Source of the DNA: RYN-230 sp036497945
GTDB taxonomy: Bacteria > Actinomycetota > Actinomycetes > Streptosporangiales > Streptosporangiaceae
NCBI GenBank assembly: GCA_036497945.1
Contig: DASXIN010000051.1
Span: 14,457-78,456, forward strand
Length of the DNA stretch: 64,000 bases
Direction: 5' to 3'
The translations under genes were made by a program, and so were the position numbers. Shown here one piece after another: positions 8,586 through 16,467 of the stretch (its first letter is position 1; the number at the start of each line of letters is the position of its first letter). The notes beneath the pieces are model-generated. The model was not told where the DNA came from, searched no databases, and was given only the letters and a program-made list of their open reading frames with translations.

Positions 8586-8669
8586 CGGGGCGGCAGGCTT
8601 GCCGCTGGGGCTGCACGCCGTCGCCAGCAGTAGAAAGAGCGCGGTCGCGAAGGCCAGGCTGACCGCCAT
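8586..8669 (-). pseudogene. Stump of a sugar-binding lipoprotein (signal peptide only)
   Basis: An ATG at 8669 with GGAGG at normal distance encodes a lipoprotein signal peptide (hydrophobic run LAFATALFLLLAT followed by Cys, SPSGK), like the start of the intact binding protein at 18793-20115. After about 28 residues no binding-protein sequence follows, and the SIS gene begins at 8424. Seen: signal, lipobox and ribosome site. Inferred: the rest was deleted. Confidence 0.6.
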
Positions 8670-8744
8670 GCGCGACGCCTCCGTCGTCCGGATCATCGCG
8701 GTAAGCCCGTTCGCCGGCTGGGTCTCCCGGCCGCCCATGGGCCA

Positions 8745-8828
8745 TCCCGTAACGGCCCCGTTGATCGCCAGCGCGAACCGGCGTTGACCAGCAAGGAACA
8801 CCATCCCGAGAACTCGCCGTCGTTTCAT
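8745..8828 (-). pseudogene. Stump of a carbohydrate ABC permease (C-terminal end)
   Basis: The 28 codons from ATG 8828 end in FLAGQRRFALAINGAVTG, which matches the C-terminus of the MalG-type permease at 20155 (FVFGQRRFVQAITGAVKG). The five-residue basic start MKRRR sits directly at the outflow of the minus-strand promoter in R1, so the gene seems reduced to its two ends. Its stop codon is lost. Confidence 0.65.
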
Positions 8829-8855
8829 TGCTTTCGTTCTCGCTCGGATGAGCGG

Positions 8856-8884
8856 ATATTAGAACACACTCGTGCGCTCGGCAA
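8856..8884 (-). promoter_or_regulatory. Minus-strand promoter in R1
   Basis: Read on the minus strand: TTGCCG (8884-8879), 17-base spacer, TAATAT (8861-8856). It would drive the leftward operon (transporter stumps, SIS, kinase, aldolase, PfkB). The spacer carries GAACACACTCG (plus-strand sense), shared with R2 and similar to the sequence before the GH4 gene, so it may hold a repressor site. Confidence 0.65.
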
Positions 8885-8905
8885 GGCTGCTTCTGGTCGT
8901 TAGTG

Positions 8906-8935
8906 TTGCTGCCTGAACGATCAGAACGGTAGATT
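8906..8935 (+). promoter_or_regulatory. Plus-strand leaderless-type promoter in R1
   Basis: TTGCTG (8906-8911), 18-base spacer, TAGATT (8930-8935). The GTG start of the SIS gene lies 7 bases after the -10 box and has no Shine-Dalgarno, so a leaderless message is likely. R2 keeps the same layout (TTGCTG/CAGATT, then ATG at 22190). Confidence 0.65.
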
Positions 8936-8942
8936 CACCTGG

Positions 8943-9821
8943 GTGCGTGCCATTACGAGCGAGATCGCCAGCCAGCCTGCCCTGTGGCGGAAGACCGCGG
9001 GCATAGCTTCGGCGGTCGCGGGCTTGCTTCCGGCGCCCGGCGAACCAGCTGCCGCGATCGGCTGCGGGACCTCCCTTCACGTCGCGCGGGCGTACGCCGC
9101 GCTCCGCGAGGAAAGGAACCTGGGCACGACAGACGCGGCGACCGCCTCCGAGCTGTCACCGCACCGGAGCTACCGGCGCGTGGTCGCCATCTCGCGCTCG
9201 GGTACCACGACGGAGGTCGTGCGCGCGCTCGAGCGGCTCAGGGGAAGCATCGCCACGGTCGCGATCACGGCGGTCCCCGGCTCGCCGGTCGCGTCGACCG
9301 CCGACGACACGATCGTGCTTGAATTCGCGAACGAGCATTCAGTTGTTCAGACGCGCTTTGCGACCACCGCGCTCGCTCTGCTGCGCGCGCACATCGGTGA
9401 TCGACTCGAAGCCGCGATTGTGGACGGGGAGGCAGCGCTCGCCGGGGCGCTGCCAGTAGAGCCCACGCAGTTCAAGCAGTTCGTGTTCGTGGGACAGGGC
9501 TGGACCGTGGGCCTCGCGGACGAGGCGGCCCTCAAGCTGCGCGAAGCGGCCTCCGCCTGGACCGAGGCGTACCCTGCGATGGAATACCGCCACGGCCCGA
9601 TCAGCGCGGCCGGCCGCGGGACCCTCGTGTGGGCCATCGGACCGGTCGATCCGGGGGTGCTCGCCGACGCGGCGGGCACCGGGGCCACCATCGTCTACGG
9701 AGGGTTCGATCCGATGGCCGAGCTCGTCCTCATCCAGCGGATGGCCGTCGAACTCGCTGAGGCTCAGGGACTCGATCCCGATCATCCGAAGCACCTGACT
9801 CGTTCGGTCGTGCTGCCGTGA
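8943..9821 (+). CDS. SIS-domain sugar-phosphate isomerase/deaminase, copy 2 (island)
   Basis: 292 residues, homologous over its full length to the minus-strand copy at 7513-8424: IGCGTSLHVARAYAAL, ISRSGTTTEVV, VGQGWTVGLADEAALKLREA and EYRHGPIS. Predicted to act on an amino-sugar or ketose phosphate in the cytoplasm. The GTG start fits the leaderless promoter in R1; no ribosome site is seen. It opens the plus-strand island operon (ATPase, DeoR, GH4 and onward). Codon use is unlike copy 1, with more A/T-ending codons and CTC leucines, which suggests a different origin rather than a recent tandem duplication. Confidence 0.88.
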   Translation: MRAITSEIASQPALWRKTAGIASAVAGLLPAPGEPAAAIGCGTSLHVARAYAALREERNLGTTDAATASELSPHRSYRRVVAISRSGTTTEVVRALERLRGSIATVAITAVPGSPVASTADDTIVLEFANEHSVVQTRFATTALALLRAHIGDRLEAAIVDGEAALAGALPVEPTQFKQFVFVGQGWTVGLADEAALKLREAASAWTEAYPAMEYRHGPISAAGRGTLVWAIGPVDPGVLADAAGTGATIVYGGFDPMAELVLIQRMAVELAEAQGLDPDHPKHLTRSVVLP

Positions 9822-9852
9822 GTCGCAACCGCTCACGCAGGAGGTCCTGATC

Positions 9853-11007
9853 GTGGCCGAGGTTTCGTTCCACGAGGTCGCGAAAGTCTTCCCGAACGGG
9901 ACGACAGCGGTTGACGGGCTCACCTGCACCATCGCCGACGGCGAGTTCATGGTCCTGGTCGGGCCGTCCGGCTGCGGAAAGACGACCGCCCTCCGGATGA
10001 TCGCGGGGCTGGAGGAGCCGACCTCCGGAGCGATCGCCATCGGCGGAGAGGTCGTGAACGGTGTTTCTCCCCGGGACCGCGACATCGCAATGGTGTTCCA
10101 GAGCTACGCGCTGTATCCGCACAAGACAGTCCTCCAGAACCTGGCCTTCGGGCTCCGGCAGCACAAGATGCCGACCGCCGAGATCACGGAACGGGTCAGG
10201 GAGGTGAGCTCGCTGCTGACCCTCGATGACCTGCTGGACCGCAAGCCCGCCCAGCTCTCCGGCGGTCAGCGGCAGCGCGTGGCCATGGGGCGCGCGCTCG
10301 CCCGCAGGCCGCGCGTCTACCTCCTCGACGAGCCGCTCTCGAACCTGGACGCACAGCTCCGGACCCAGCTTCGCGCCGACCTCAAGCAGCTGCATCAGCG
10401 TTTTTCCACCACCACCCTCTACGTCACGCACGACCAGGTCGAGGCCATGACGCTCGGCGAGCGCATTGGCGTGATGTCCGGCGGCAAGCTGCTTCAGCTC
10501 GGCACACCGCAGGAGATCTACCGGCGCCCGGCGAACGTGTTCGTGGCCGGGTTAATCGGCAGCCCCCCGATGAACCTGCTCAGCGCCTCCGCGACGGGCG
10601 GCCGCGTGGACGCGGGCGATCTCGTATTCGAGGCCCCCGGCGTCCCCAGCGGCGAGCTCGTCATCGGCGTGCGGCCCGAGGCCCTGCGCCTCATGACGGA
10701 CGCCAGCGGAGAGCACGCCATGCCGGTGCGCGTGGAAGTCGTGGAGTTGCTCGGCCACGAGACGATCGTCTACGGGAGCGTTCGCGGTCACCGTGTCGCC
10801 ACCGCCTCCACCACCCCCGGGATCGAATCCCTGCCCCCCGAGCGGGCGATCGTCGTCGCCAGGCTCGACGCACGCCGTCAGCCAGCGGTGGGCGAGACGC
10901 TCAAACTTGGCATGTCGCTGGAAGACGTGCACCTCTTCGATGCCACGTCGGGCGAGGCGGTGGCCTGGTCCGAGCCCTTCGCCTCCCGGCGCCTGGCCGG
11001 ATCCTGA
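9853..11007 (+). CDS. Carbohydrate ABC transporter ATP-binding protein (MsmK/UgpC/MalK type)
   Basis: 384 residues. Walker A GPSGCGKTT at about 37-45, Q-loop FQSYALYPH, signature LSGGQRQRVAMGRAL near 134, Walker B VYLLDEPLSNLD and H-loop VTHDQVEA, followed by a C-terminal TOBE regulatory region (about 240-370). GTG start with AGGAGG 8-9 bases upstream. This is the only sugar-type ATPase in the window, so it is the natural energiser of the binding protein and two permeases at 18793-21986, which lack their own. Confidence 0.93.
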   Translation: MAEVSFHEVAKVFPNGTTAVDGLTCTIADGEFMVLVGPSGCGKTTALRMIAGLEEPTSGAIAIGGEVVNGVSPRDRDIAMVFQSYALYPHKTVLQNLAFGLRQHKMPTAEITERVREVSSLLTLDDLLDRKPAQLSGGQRQRVAMGRALARRPRVYLLDEPLSNLDAQLRTQLRADLKQLHQRFSTTTLYVTHDQVEAMTLGERIGVMSGGKLLQLGTPQEIYRRPANVFVAGLIGSPPMNLLSASATGGRVDAGDLVFEAPGVPSGELVIGVRPEALRLMTDASGEHAMPVRVEVVELLGHETIVYGSVRGHRVATASTTPGIESLPPERAIVVARLDARRQPAVGETLKLGMSLEDVHLFDATSGEAVAWSEPFASRRLAGS

Positions 11008-11018
11008 GGACGGTTCCG

Positions 11019-11777
11019 ATGCGGCAGGCCGAGCGACTGGAAACGATCCTGGAGTGGCTGTCCGGGAACGGCAGCGTGAATGTCGCCGACATCTCGGACG
11101 AGCTGGGCGTGTCGGCCGCCACGGTCCGTCGTGACCTTGGCCTTCTCGAGCGCCAGCGCCTGCTGGCGCGCACGCATGGAGGCGCGGTCGCGCAGGGAGT
11201 CTTTTATGAGCTCCCGCTTCGCTACAAGGGCGGCCGGCACAAGGAAGAGAAGCTGCGGATCGCCCGCGAGGCCGCGACGCGAGTCGCCGCAGGTCACGCG
11301 GTCGGGCTCACCGGCGGAACCACCACCACGGAAGTGGCGCGGGCGCTGGTCGACCAGCCGCGCCTCACGCTGGTCACGAACGCTCTGAACATCGCCTCCG
11401 AGATGGCGGTACGCCCCAATCTCCAGCTCGTGGTGACGGGCGGAGTGGCCAGGTCCGAGTCCTATGAGCTGGTCGGGCCCATTGCCGAGGCGAGCCTGGC
11501 CGGGCTGAACCTCGACATCGTGTTCGTGGGCGCGGATGGGGTCTCCCTCGAAGCCGGCCTCACAACGCATCACGAGGTGGAGGCCCACACGAACCGGGCA
11601 CTGATCGAGCGCTCCCGCTCGGTCGTCGTGGTAGCCGACAGTTCCAAGATCGGCCTCGTGGCCTTCGCCCAGATCTGTGCGGTCGGAACGGTCGACGAGC
11701 TGATCACCGACCGCGCCGCCGACCCCAAAATCCTGGCGGGCCTGACCGAAGCCGGCGTGAAGGTCATCACCGTCTAA
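11019..11777 (+). CDS. DeoR-family transcriptional repressor
   Basis: 252 residues, full family length. N-terminal helix-turn-helix VADISDELGVSAATVRRDL (about 22-40), then the sugar-phosphate sensor domain with VGLTGGTTTTEVARAL, LVVTGGVARSESYELVGP, FVGADGVSLEAGLTTHHEVEA and VVADSSKIG. DeoR proteins release DNA when they bind a phosphorylated sugar from their pathway. It sits inside the operon 11 bases after the ATPase and likely acts at R1, R2 and the GH4 upstream region. Confidence 0.93.
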   Translation: MRQAERLETILEWLSGNGSVNVADISDELGVSAATVRRDLGLLERQRLLARTHGGAVAQGVFYELPLRYKGGRHKEEKLRIAREAATRVAAGHAVGLTGGTTTTEVARALVDQPRLTLVTNALNIASEMAVRPNLQLVVTGGVARSESYELVGPIAEASLAGLNLDIVFVGADGVSLEAGLTTHHEVEAHTNRALIERSRSVVVVADSSKIGLVAFAQICAVGTVDELITDRAADPKILAGLTEAGVKVITV

Positions 11778-11794
11778 CCCCGGCCAGAGAGAAC

Positions 11795-11855
11795 AGCTCG
11801 CTCGTAAGATTGCTCGCACTTGCTCACTTAAGGCATATATGGAACACTCTCGCTC
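11795..11855 (+). promoter_or_regulatory. Possible internal promoter/operator before the GH4 gene
   Basis: The gap between deoR and the GH4 gene has several GCTCG/GCTCAC words, and an A/T-rich block ATATATGGAACACTCTCG that resembles ATATTAGAACACACTCG in R1 and R2. TTGCTC (11810-11815) is 18 bases from CATATA (11834-11839). It may be a second DeoR-controlled promoter. Box matches are weak; the shared GAACAC core is the better evidence. Confidence 0.4.
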
Positions 11856-13166
11856 ATGATCCGAGTAGCGATCATCGGTGCCGGCAGCGTGGAGTTCACC
11901 CGCAACGTGGTGGCCGACCTCTGTTCGTTCCCGGAGCTAGCCGGGCAGGTAACCATCGCCCTGCACGACATCAACGCGGAGCGTCTCGCGTACTCGGAGC
12001 GCGCCGCCGCGTCGATCGTGCGGAGGACCGGCGCCGGGCACCGGGTGGAGGCCAGCGCGGAGCGTCGGCCCGCCGTGCAGGGCGCGGACTACGTCATCAA
12101 CGAGATCCAGGTCGGGGGGTACCGGCATACCCTCATGGATTTCGAGATCCCGAAGAAGTACGGGGTCCGTCAGACGATCGGCGACACGATCGGGATCGGC
12201 GGCATCTTCCGCGGGCTCCGCACCATTCCCGTCGCGGTGGGCATCGGCAACGACCTCCACGAGCTGGCACCGGACGCCCTGCTGCTGAATTACACCAACC
12301 CGATGGCCATGGTGCCGTGGGGCGTCTACGAGGGCACCCCGTTCGCGAACGTGGTAGGCGTGTGCCACTCGGTGCGGGACACTCATGCCTTCTTGGCCGC
12401 CGCCGTTGGCGTGCCCGAGGAAGACGTCGCCTTCCGCACCGCCGGCTTCAACCATCAGTGCTTCGTCCTGCGGTTCCGCCACCGTGGCACCGGCGAGGAC
12501 CTCTACCCGCGGCTTCGGGAGGTGATCGAGGCCGATCCCGAAGGGCTGGGCAGGCGGGTGCGCGTGGAGATCTTCCGGCGCTTCGGCTACTTCCCCACCG
12601 AGTCCAGCGAACACTCGAGCGAGTACGTCCCCTGGTTCCTCCACCACGACGGGCAGGTCGAGCGGTTCCGGTGCGAGATCGACGAGTACGTGCGCCGCAG
12701 CGAGCGGAACCTCGAGGACTGGGAGCAGACGAAGGCGGCCCTGGATGCCGGCCAGGAGCTAGAGGTCAAGCCTGCCTCCGAGCTCGCTTCGGAGATCATC
12801 CACTCGCTCGAGACCGGCACCGCCCGTGAGATCTACACGAACGTGCGGAACGGCGGGCTGATCGACGGGCTTCCCGGTAACGCCTGCGTGGAGGTGCCGA
12901 CCCTGGTCGACAAGAACGGCATCCAGCCCACCCGGATCGGTGCCCTCCCAACGCAGTGCCTCGCCTTGAACCGGACCTTCCTGAACGTTGTGGAACTCAC
13001 CGTCCGCGCGGTGCTCGAGGAGCGGCGCAGCCTGGTCTACCAGGCCGCGCTGGTCGACCCGAACACGGCCGCCACCCTGACGACCGAGCAGATCGTGGCC
13101 ATGTGCGACGACCTGATTGAGGCACACGGGGCGCTGATGCCCGAGGGCATCCGCAACGGCAGCTGA
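11856..13166 (+). CDS. Glycoside hydrolase family 4 (alpha-galactosidase/6-phospho-glycosidase type), copy A
   Basis: 436 residues. GH4 enzymes use NAD+ and a divalent metal in a redox-elimination mechanism. Dinucleotide loop IGAGSVEF (7-14), NYTNP (145-149), metal ligands Cys170 in GVCHS and His200 in GFNHQ; these match alpha-galactosidase MelA-like members. Cytoplasmic, with no signal peptide. It abuts the molybdo-subunit gene with no spacer. The paralogue at 17456 has GVCMS instead of GVCHS, so the two probably differ in substrate. The sugar specificity (Gal, GalN, GlcA) cannot be fixed from sequence alone. Confidence 0.92.
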   Translation: MIRVAIIGAGSVEFTRNVVADLCSFPELAGQVTIALHDINAERLAYSERAAASIVRRTGAGHRVEASAERRPAVQGADYVINEIQVGGYRHTLMDFEIPKKYGVRQTIGDTIGIGGIFRGLRTIPVAVGIGNDLHELAPDALLLNYTNPMAMVPWGVYEGTPFANVVGVCHSVRDTHAFLAAAVGVPEEDVAFRTAGFNHQCFVLRFRHRGTGEDLYPRLREVIEADPEGLGRRVRVEIFRRFGYFPTESSEHSSEYVPWFLHHDGQVERFRCEIDEYVRRSERNLEDWEQTKAALDAGQELEVKPASELASEIIHSLETGTAREIYTNVRNGGLIDGLPGNACVEVPTLVDKNGIQPTRIGALPTQCLALNRTFLNVVELTVRAVLEERRSLVYQAALVDPNTAATLTTEQIVAMCDDLIEAHGALMPEGIRNGS

Positions 13167-15644
13167 ATGGGGGCCGCAGCCGCGGGCATGACCGCCACCG
13201 CTCCTGACCTGCTGGAGGTCCCTGCACCCGGGCGGGTGCTGGGCCGCCCTGTGCTCCGCAGCGAGGATCGCGCGCTGCTCACCGGAGCGGTCCGGTACCT
13301 GGACGATGTCGTGTGCGAGGGGGCGCTGCACGGGGTGTTCGTCCGGTCCCCGATAGCACACGCGCTCGTCCGGTCAGTCGATGCGGACGAGGCCCGTGCG
13401 ATGCCTGGTGTCGTCGGTGTGTTCGCCGCCGGGGACCTGGGTGGGCTGCGGATGCCCCCTGTTGAAGACAGTCCCGAGGTGTTCGCCAGGCCCCTGCTCG
13501 CCATCGACCGGGTCCGGTTCGTCGGCGAGCCGGTGGCCGTGGTGGTGGCGCAGACGCGGGCGCAGGCCGTGGACGCCGCGGACGCCGTCGCCGTCGATTA
13601 CGAGCCGCTTGCCCCGGTGATCGATCCCGAAAAGGCGCTGGAGCCTGACGCGCCGATCCTGTTCCCGGCCCACGGCTCCAACCTCGCCATCCGCGTCGAC
13701 AATGTGGCCGTTGACCCAGACGCGCTCGAGGGTGCCGAGATCATCGTGCGGGCACGGTTCGTCAACCAGCGGGTGGCGCCGGTGCCGATGGAGCCCAATG
13801 GCGCTCTCGCCATCGCCGGCGCCGACCCCGGTCAACCATCGGTCACGCTGTGGGCCTCGGTGCAGGCGCCGCACGACACGCGCCGCGTCGTCGCCCAGGT
13901 TCTGGGCCTGGAGTCCGCCCAGGTGCGCGTCCGCACCGCGGCGGTGGGCGGCGGATTCGGCGGGAAGATCCCGACATACCCCGAACACGTCGTGATCGCG
14001 TGGCTCGCACGGCATATGGGCGGCGCGGTTCGCTGGTCGGAGACGCGAAACGAAAACATGATCGCGATGACGCACGGCCGCGGTCAGGTGCAGCACGTTG
14101 AGCTGGGCGCCACCCTGGACGGGCGGATGCTCGGGCTTCGTGTCTTCGTGATCCAGGACATCGGGGCGTACGCCAGCGAGGCCGCGACCCTGCCACCGCT
14201 CACCGGCCTCATGGCCTCGGGCCCGTACCGGATCCCCCGGATCGACTTCCGTGCGGTCTCCGTCGTGACCAGCACCACTCCGGTGGGCGCCTACCGGGGC
14301 GCGGGCCGGCCGGAGGCAACGTGGCTGCTTGAGCGGGCCCTGGACATGCTGGCGGCCGAGCTCGGGATCGATCCCGCGGAGATCCGACGACGCAATTTCA
14401 TCCCTCCCGAGGCATTCCCGTACCGCACCCCGACCGGCGCCAACTACGACAGCGGGGACCCGGGCCGTGCCCTTGATATCGCGCTTCGTGCGGCCGGATA
14501 CGCCGAACTGCGCCAGGAACAGGCGGCACGCATCGGCCGGGGCGAAACGTGGCAGCTCGGCATCGGCATCTGCAGTTACGTGGAGGTCACGGGCTGGGGA
14601 AGCGAGTTCGCGTCGGTGGACGCCGACGACCAGGGGACGTTCACCGTGCTGACCGGGACCAGCCCGCAGGGACAGGGGCACGAGACCGCATGGGCGCAGA
14701 TCGTGGCCGACACCCTGGGCGTCTCGTTCGACGCCGTCACGGTCCGGCATTCGGACACGCTGCTCGTCCCGCGCGGCGAGGGGACAATGGGGTCGCGGTC
14801 CCTCCAGGTGGGCGGCTCGGCCGTGCTCCGGGCCTCGGTGGCCCTGCTGGACAAGGCCCGGCGTCTTGCGGCCCACCTGCTGGAGACGAGCGAGAGCGAC
14901 ATGCGCCGCCTGGACGGCCGGATCGGCGTCGGCGGTGCCCCGGAGTTGTCGCTTTCCTGGGGCGAGCTGGCGGCGGCCGCCGCAGACCCCTCGTCTCTCC
15001 CGCCCGGTATGGAGCCGGGGCTGCGGGCGCAAAACGACTTCGAGATGGAGGATTCGACCTATCCGTTCGGTGCCCACATCGCGGTCGTGGAGGTCGACAC
15101 CGAGACGGGGAAGGTGAAGCTGGTCCGTCATGTCGCGGTGGACGATTGCGGGCGCCGCATCAACCCGATGCTCGTCGACGGACAGATCCACGGGGGGATT
15201 GCGCAGGGCGCCGCCCAGGCGCTGTTCGAATCATTCGTCTACGACGAGGTGGGCAATCCGTTGACGTCCAGCCTCGCCACATACGCGATGCCGAGCGCGG
15301 CGGAGTTCCCCTCATTCGTCACCGTCCCGCTGGTGACCCCCACTGCCCGGAACCCATTGGGGGCAAAGGGCGTCGGCGAGGGGGGGACTATCGGGGCAGG
15401 ACCCGCGGTCCAGAACGCGGTGATCGATGCGCTCTCTCACCTTGGTATCCGGCACATCGACATGCCGATGAGCCCGGACCGGATCTGGCAGGCCATCAGG
15501 GATGCGCTGCGCGGTGTGCCCGGCGATAGCGAGAAAGGAGACGCGCATGGAGCGGCCGGACCTGAATGGTTTGATCGCGGCAATCGTCACGCCCATGCGG
15601 AGCGATACGTCGATCGACAAGGAGTCCCTCCGAAGATACGTTGA
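13167..15644 (+). CDS. Molybdopterin hydroxylase large subunit (CoxL/xanthine dehydrogenase type), orphan
   Basis: 825 residues with an N-terminal aldehyde oxidase a/b-hammerhead domain (VLGRPVLRSEDRALLTG at about 24-40) and the Mo-cofactor domain: GGGFGGK near 260, AYRGAGRPEA from 374, GQGHETAWAQ, and catalytic-Glu motif GVGEGGTIGAG near 735-745. AYRGAGR instead of AYRCSFR excludes CO dehydrogenase and places it in the form II/aldehyde-xanthine group. The usual 2Fe-2S and FAD subunit genes are absent. The frame runs 98 bases into the next gene; the family normally ends near RIWQAIR, so the last 40 or so residues look like read-through. The substrate may be a sugar-derived aldehyde, but this is a guess. 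Confidence 0.85.
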   Translation: MGAAAAGMTATAPDLLEVPAPGRVLGRPVLRSEDRALLTGAVRYLDDVVCEGALHGVFVRSPIAHALVRSVDADEARAMPGVVGVFAAGDLGGLRMPPVEDSPEVFARPLLAIDRVRFVGEPVAVVVAQTRAQAVDAADAVAVDYEPLAPVIDPEKALEPDAPILFPAHGSNLAIRVDNVAVDPDALEGAEIIVRARFVNQRVAPVPMEPNGALAIAGADPGQPSVTLWASVQAPHDTRRVVAQVLGLESAQVRVRTAAVGGGFGGKIPTYPEHVVIAWLARHMGGAVRWSETRNENMIAMTHGRGQVQHVELGATLDGRMLGLRVFVIQDIGAYASEAATLPPLTGLMASGPYRIPRIDFRAVSVVTSTTPVGAYRGAGRPEATWLLERALDMLAAELGIDPAEIRRRNFIPPEAFPYRTPTGANYDSGDPGRALDIALRAAGYAELRQEQAARIGRGETWQLGIGICSYVEVTGWGSEFASVDADDQGTFTVLTGTSPQGQGHETAWAQIVADTLGVSFDAVTVRHSDTLLVPRGEGTMGSRSLQVGGSAVLRASVALLDKARRLAAHLLETSESDMRRLDGRIGVGGAPELSLSWGELAAAAADPSSLPPGMEPGLRAQNDFEMEDSTYPFGAHIAVVEVDTETGKVKLVRHVAVDDCGRRINPMLVDGQIHGGIAQGAAQALFESFVYDEVGNPLTSSLATYAMPSAAEFPSFVTVPLVTPTARNPLGAKGVGEGGTIGAGPAVQNAVIDALSHLGIRHIDMPMSPDRIWQAIRDALRGVPGDSEKGDAHGAAGPEWFDRGNRHAHAERYVDRQGVPPKIR

Positions 15645-16467
15645 CTGGCTGGCCGGCCAGGGCGTTCGCGGGCTGGCCGTGAACGTGGACACGGGCGAGG
15701 GGCCACACCTGTTTCCGGAAGAACGTCTGCGGGTGCTGGAGATCGTGGTTGAAGCGGTCGGCGGCCGGGCTCTCGTGGTCGCCGGACTCGCGGCTTCGTT
15801 TACCGAGCAGGCCCGTCGGCTGGCCGCCGACACCGCCCGGGCCGGAGCAGACGCCCTGCTCGTCTTCCCCATTTCCGCGTACCAGGGCGAACCGCTGGAC
15901 CCCGAGATTCCCGCCTCGTACCACCGTGCGGTGGCCGAGGCCTCCGGTCTTCCCCTCATCGCCTTCCAGCTCCAGCCCGCACTGGGCGGGGTGAACTTCT
16001 CGGCTGAGACCATCGAGCGCACCATGAGCATCGATGGCGTGGTGGCCATCAAGGAGGCGTCCTTTGACGCGAAGCGGTTCGTGGAGACCGCGCGGCTGGT
16101 GAAGTCCCTGCCCTCCCGCCCCACCGTCCTGAACGGCAACGACAACTTCTTGCTTGAGGCGTATCTCCTCGGGGCCGAGGGCGCGCTGCTCGGCTTCGGC
16201 ACGCTCGCCGCGCGCGAGCAGGTCCAGATGCACCGGGCCGCGCGCGACCAGGATCTCCCCCGTGCGTTCGAGCTCCGCGACATGCTCCAGCCGCTGTGCG
16301 ACGCGATCTTCGCCCGGCCCGTCCGCGACTATCGCGCTCGCATCAAGCACGCGCTCATGCGCCTGGGAGTCATCGACGAAGCGTACGTTCGCCCGCCACT
16401 GCGCCCACTGTCCAAAGACGCCCGCGACCTCGTGGACGGCGCGCTCAAGGAAGCGGGACTCCTCTAG
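15547..16467 (+). CDS. DHDPS/N-acetylneuraminate lyase family protein with altered active site
   Basis: 306 residues in a TIM-barrel class I aldolase/dehydratase fold. ATG 15547 is chosen for AAGGAG 6 bases upstream; the frame is open further up but only through the overlapping molybdo-subunit tail. The Schiff-base lysine is present (VVAIKEAS, about residue 168). The GTTGE pocket reads VDTGEG and the catalytic Tyr of YNxP is replaced (FQLQPALGG), so standard DapA or NanA chemistry is unlikely. Family relatives act on 2-keto-3-deoxy sugar acids, which fits the sugar locus. Followed by a TAGTG overlap. Confidence 0.85.
   Translation: MERPDLNGLIAAIVTPMRSDTSIDKESLRRYVDWLAGQGVRGLAVNVDTGEGPHLFPEERLRVLEIVVEAVGGRALVVAGLAASFTEQARRLAADTARAGADALLVFPISAYQGEPLDPEIPASYHRAVAEASGLPLIAFQLQPALGGVNFSAETIERTMSIDGVVAIKEASFDAKRFVETARLVKSLPSRPTVLNGNDNFLLEAYLLGAEGALLGFGTLAAREQVQMHRAARDQDLPRAFELRDMLQPLCDAIFARPVRDYRARIKHALMRLGVIDEAYVRPPLRPLSKDARDLVDGALKEAGLL

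Larger units (their letters stand above)
8831..8951. repeat. R1: direct repeat containing a divergent promoter (partner R2 at 22078)
   Basis: The 121 bases align without gaps to 22078-22198 in the same orientation with 15 mismatches (about 88% by my count). Only 3 mismatches fall in the first 70 bases. Both copies lie between a minus-strand transporter (or its remnant) and a plus-strand SIS gene (or its remnant). R1 also holds CGCTC-ggat-GAGCG (8841-8854), an inverted repeat that is imperfect in R2. The repeat bounds the atypical 8.9-22.0 kb sugar island. Confidence 0.85.

Noticed and set aside
13374..15191. Minus-strand frame of about 600 codons opposite the molybdo-subunit gene
   Set aside because: No recognisable motif; the plus frame carries all conserved molybdopterin-binding motifs.
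15502..15546. Earlier start for the DHDPS-like protein
   Set aside because: The extra 15 residues are not family-like and come from the overlapping gene; AAGGAG fits ATG 15547.
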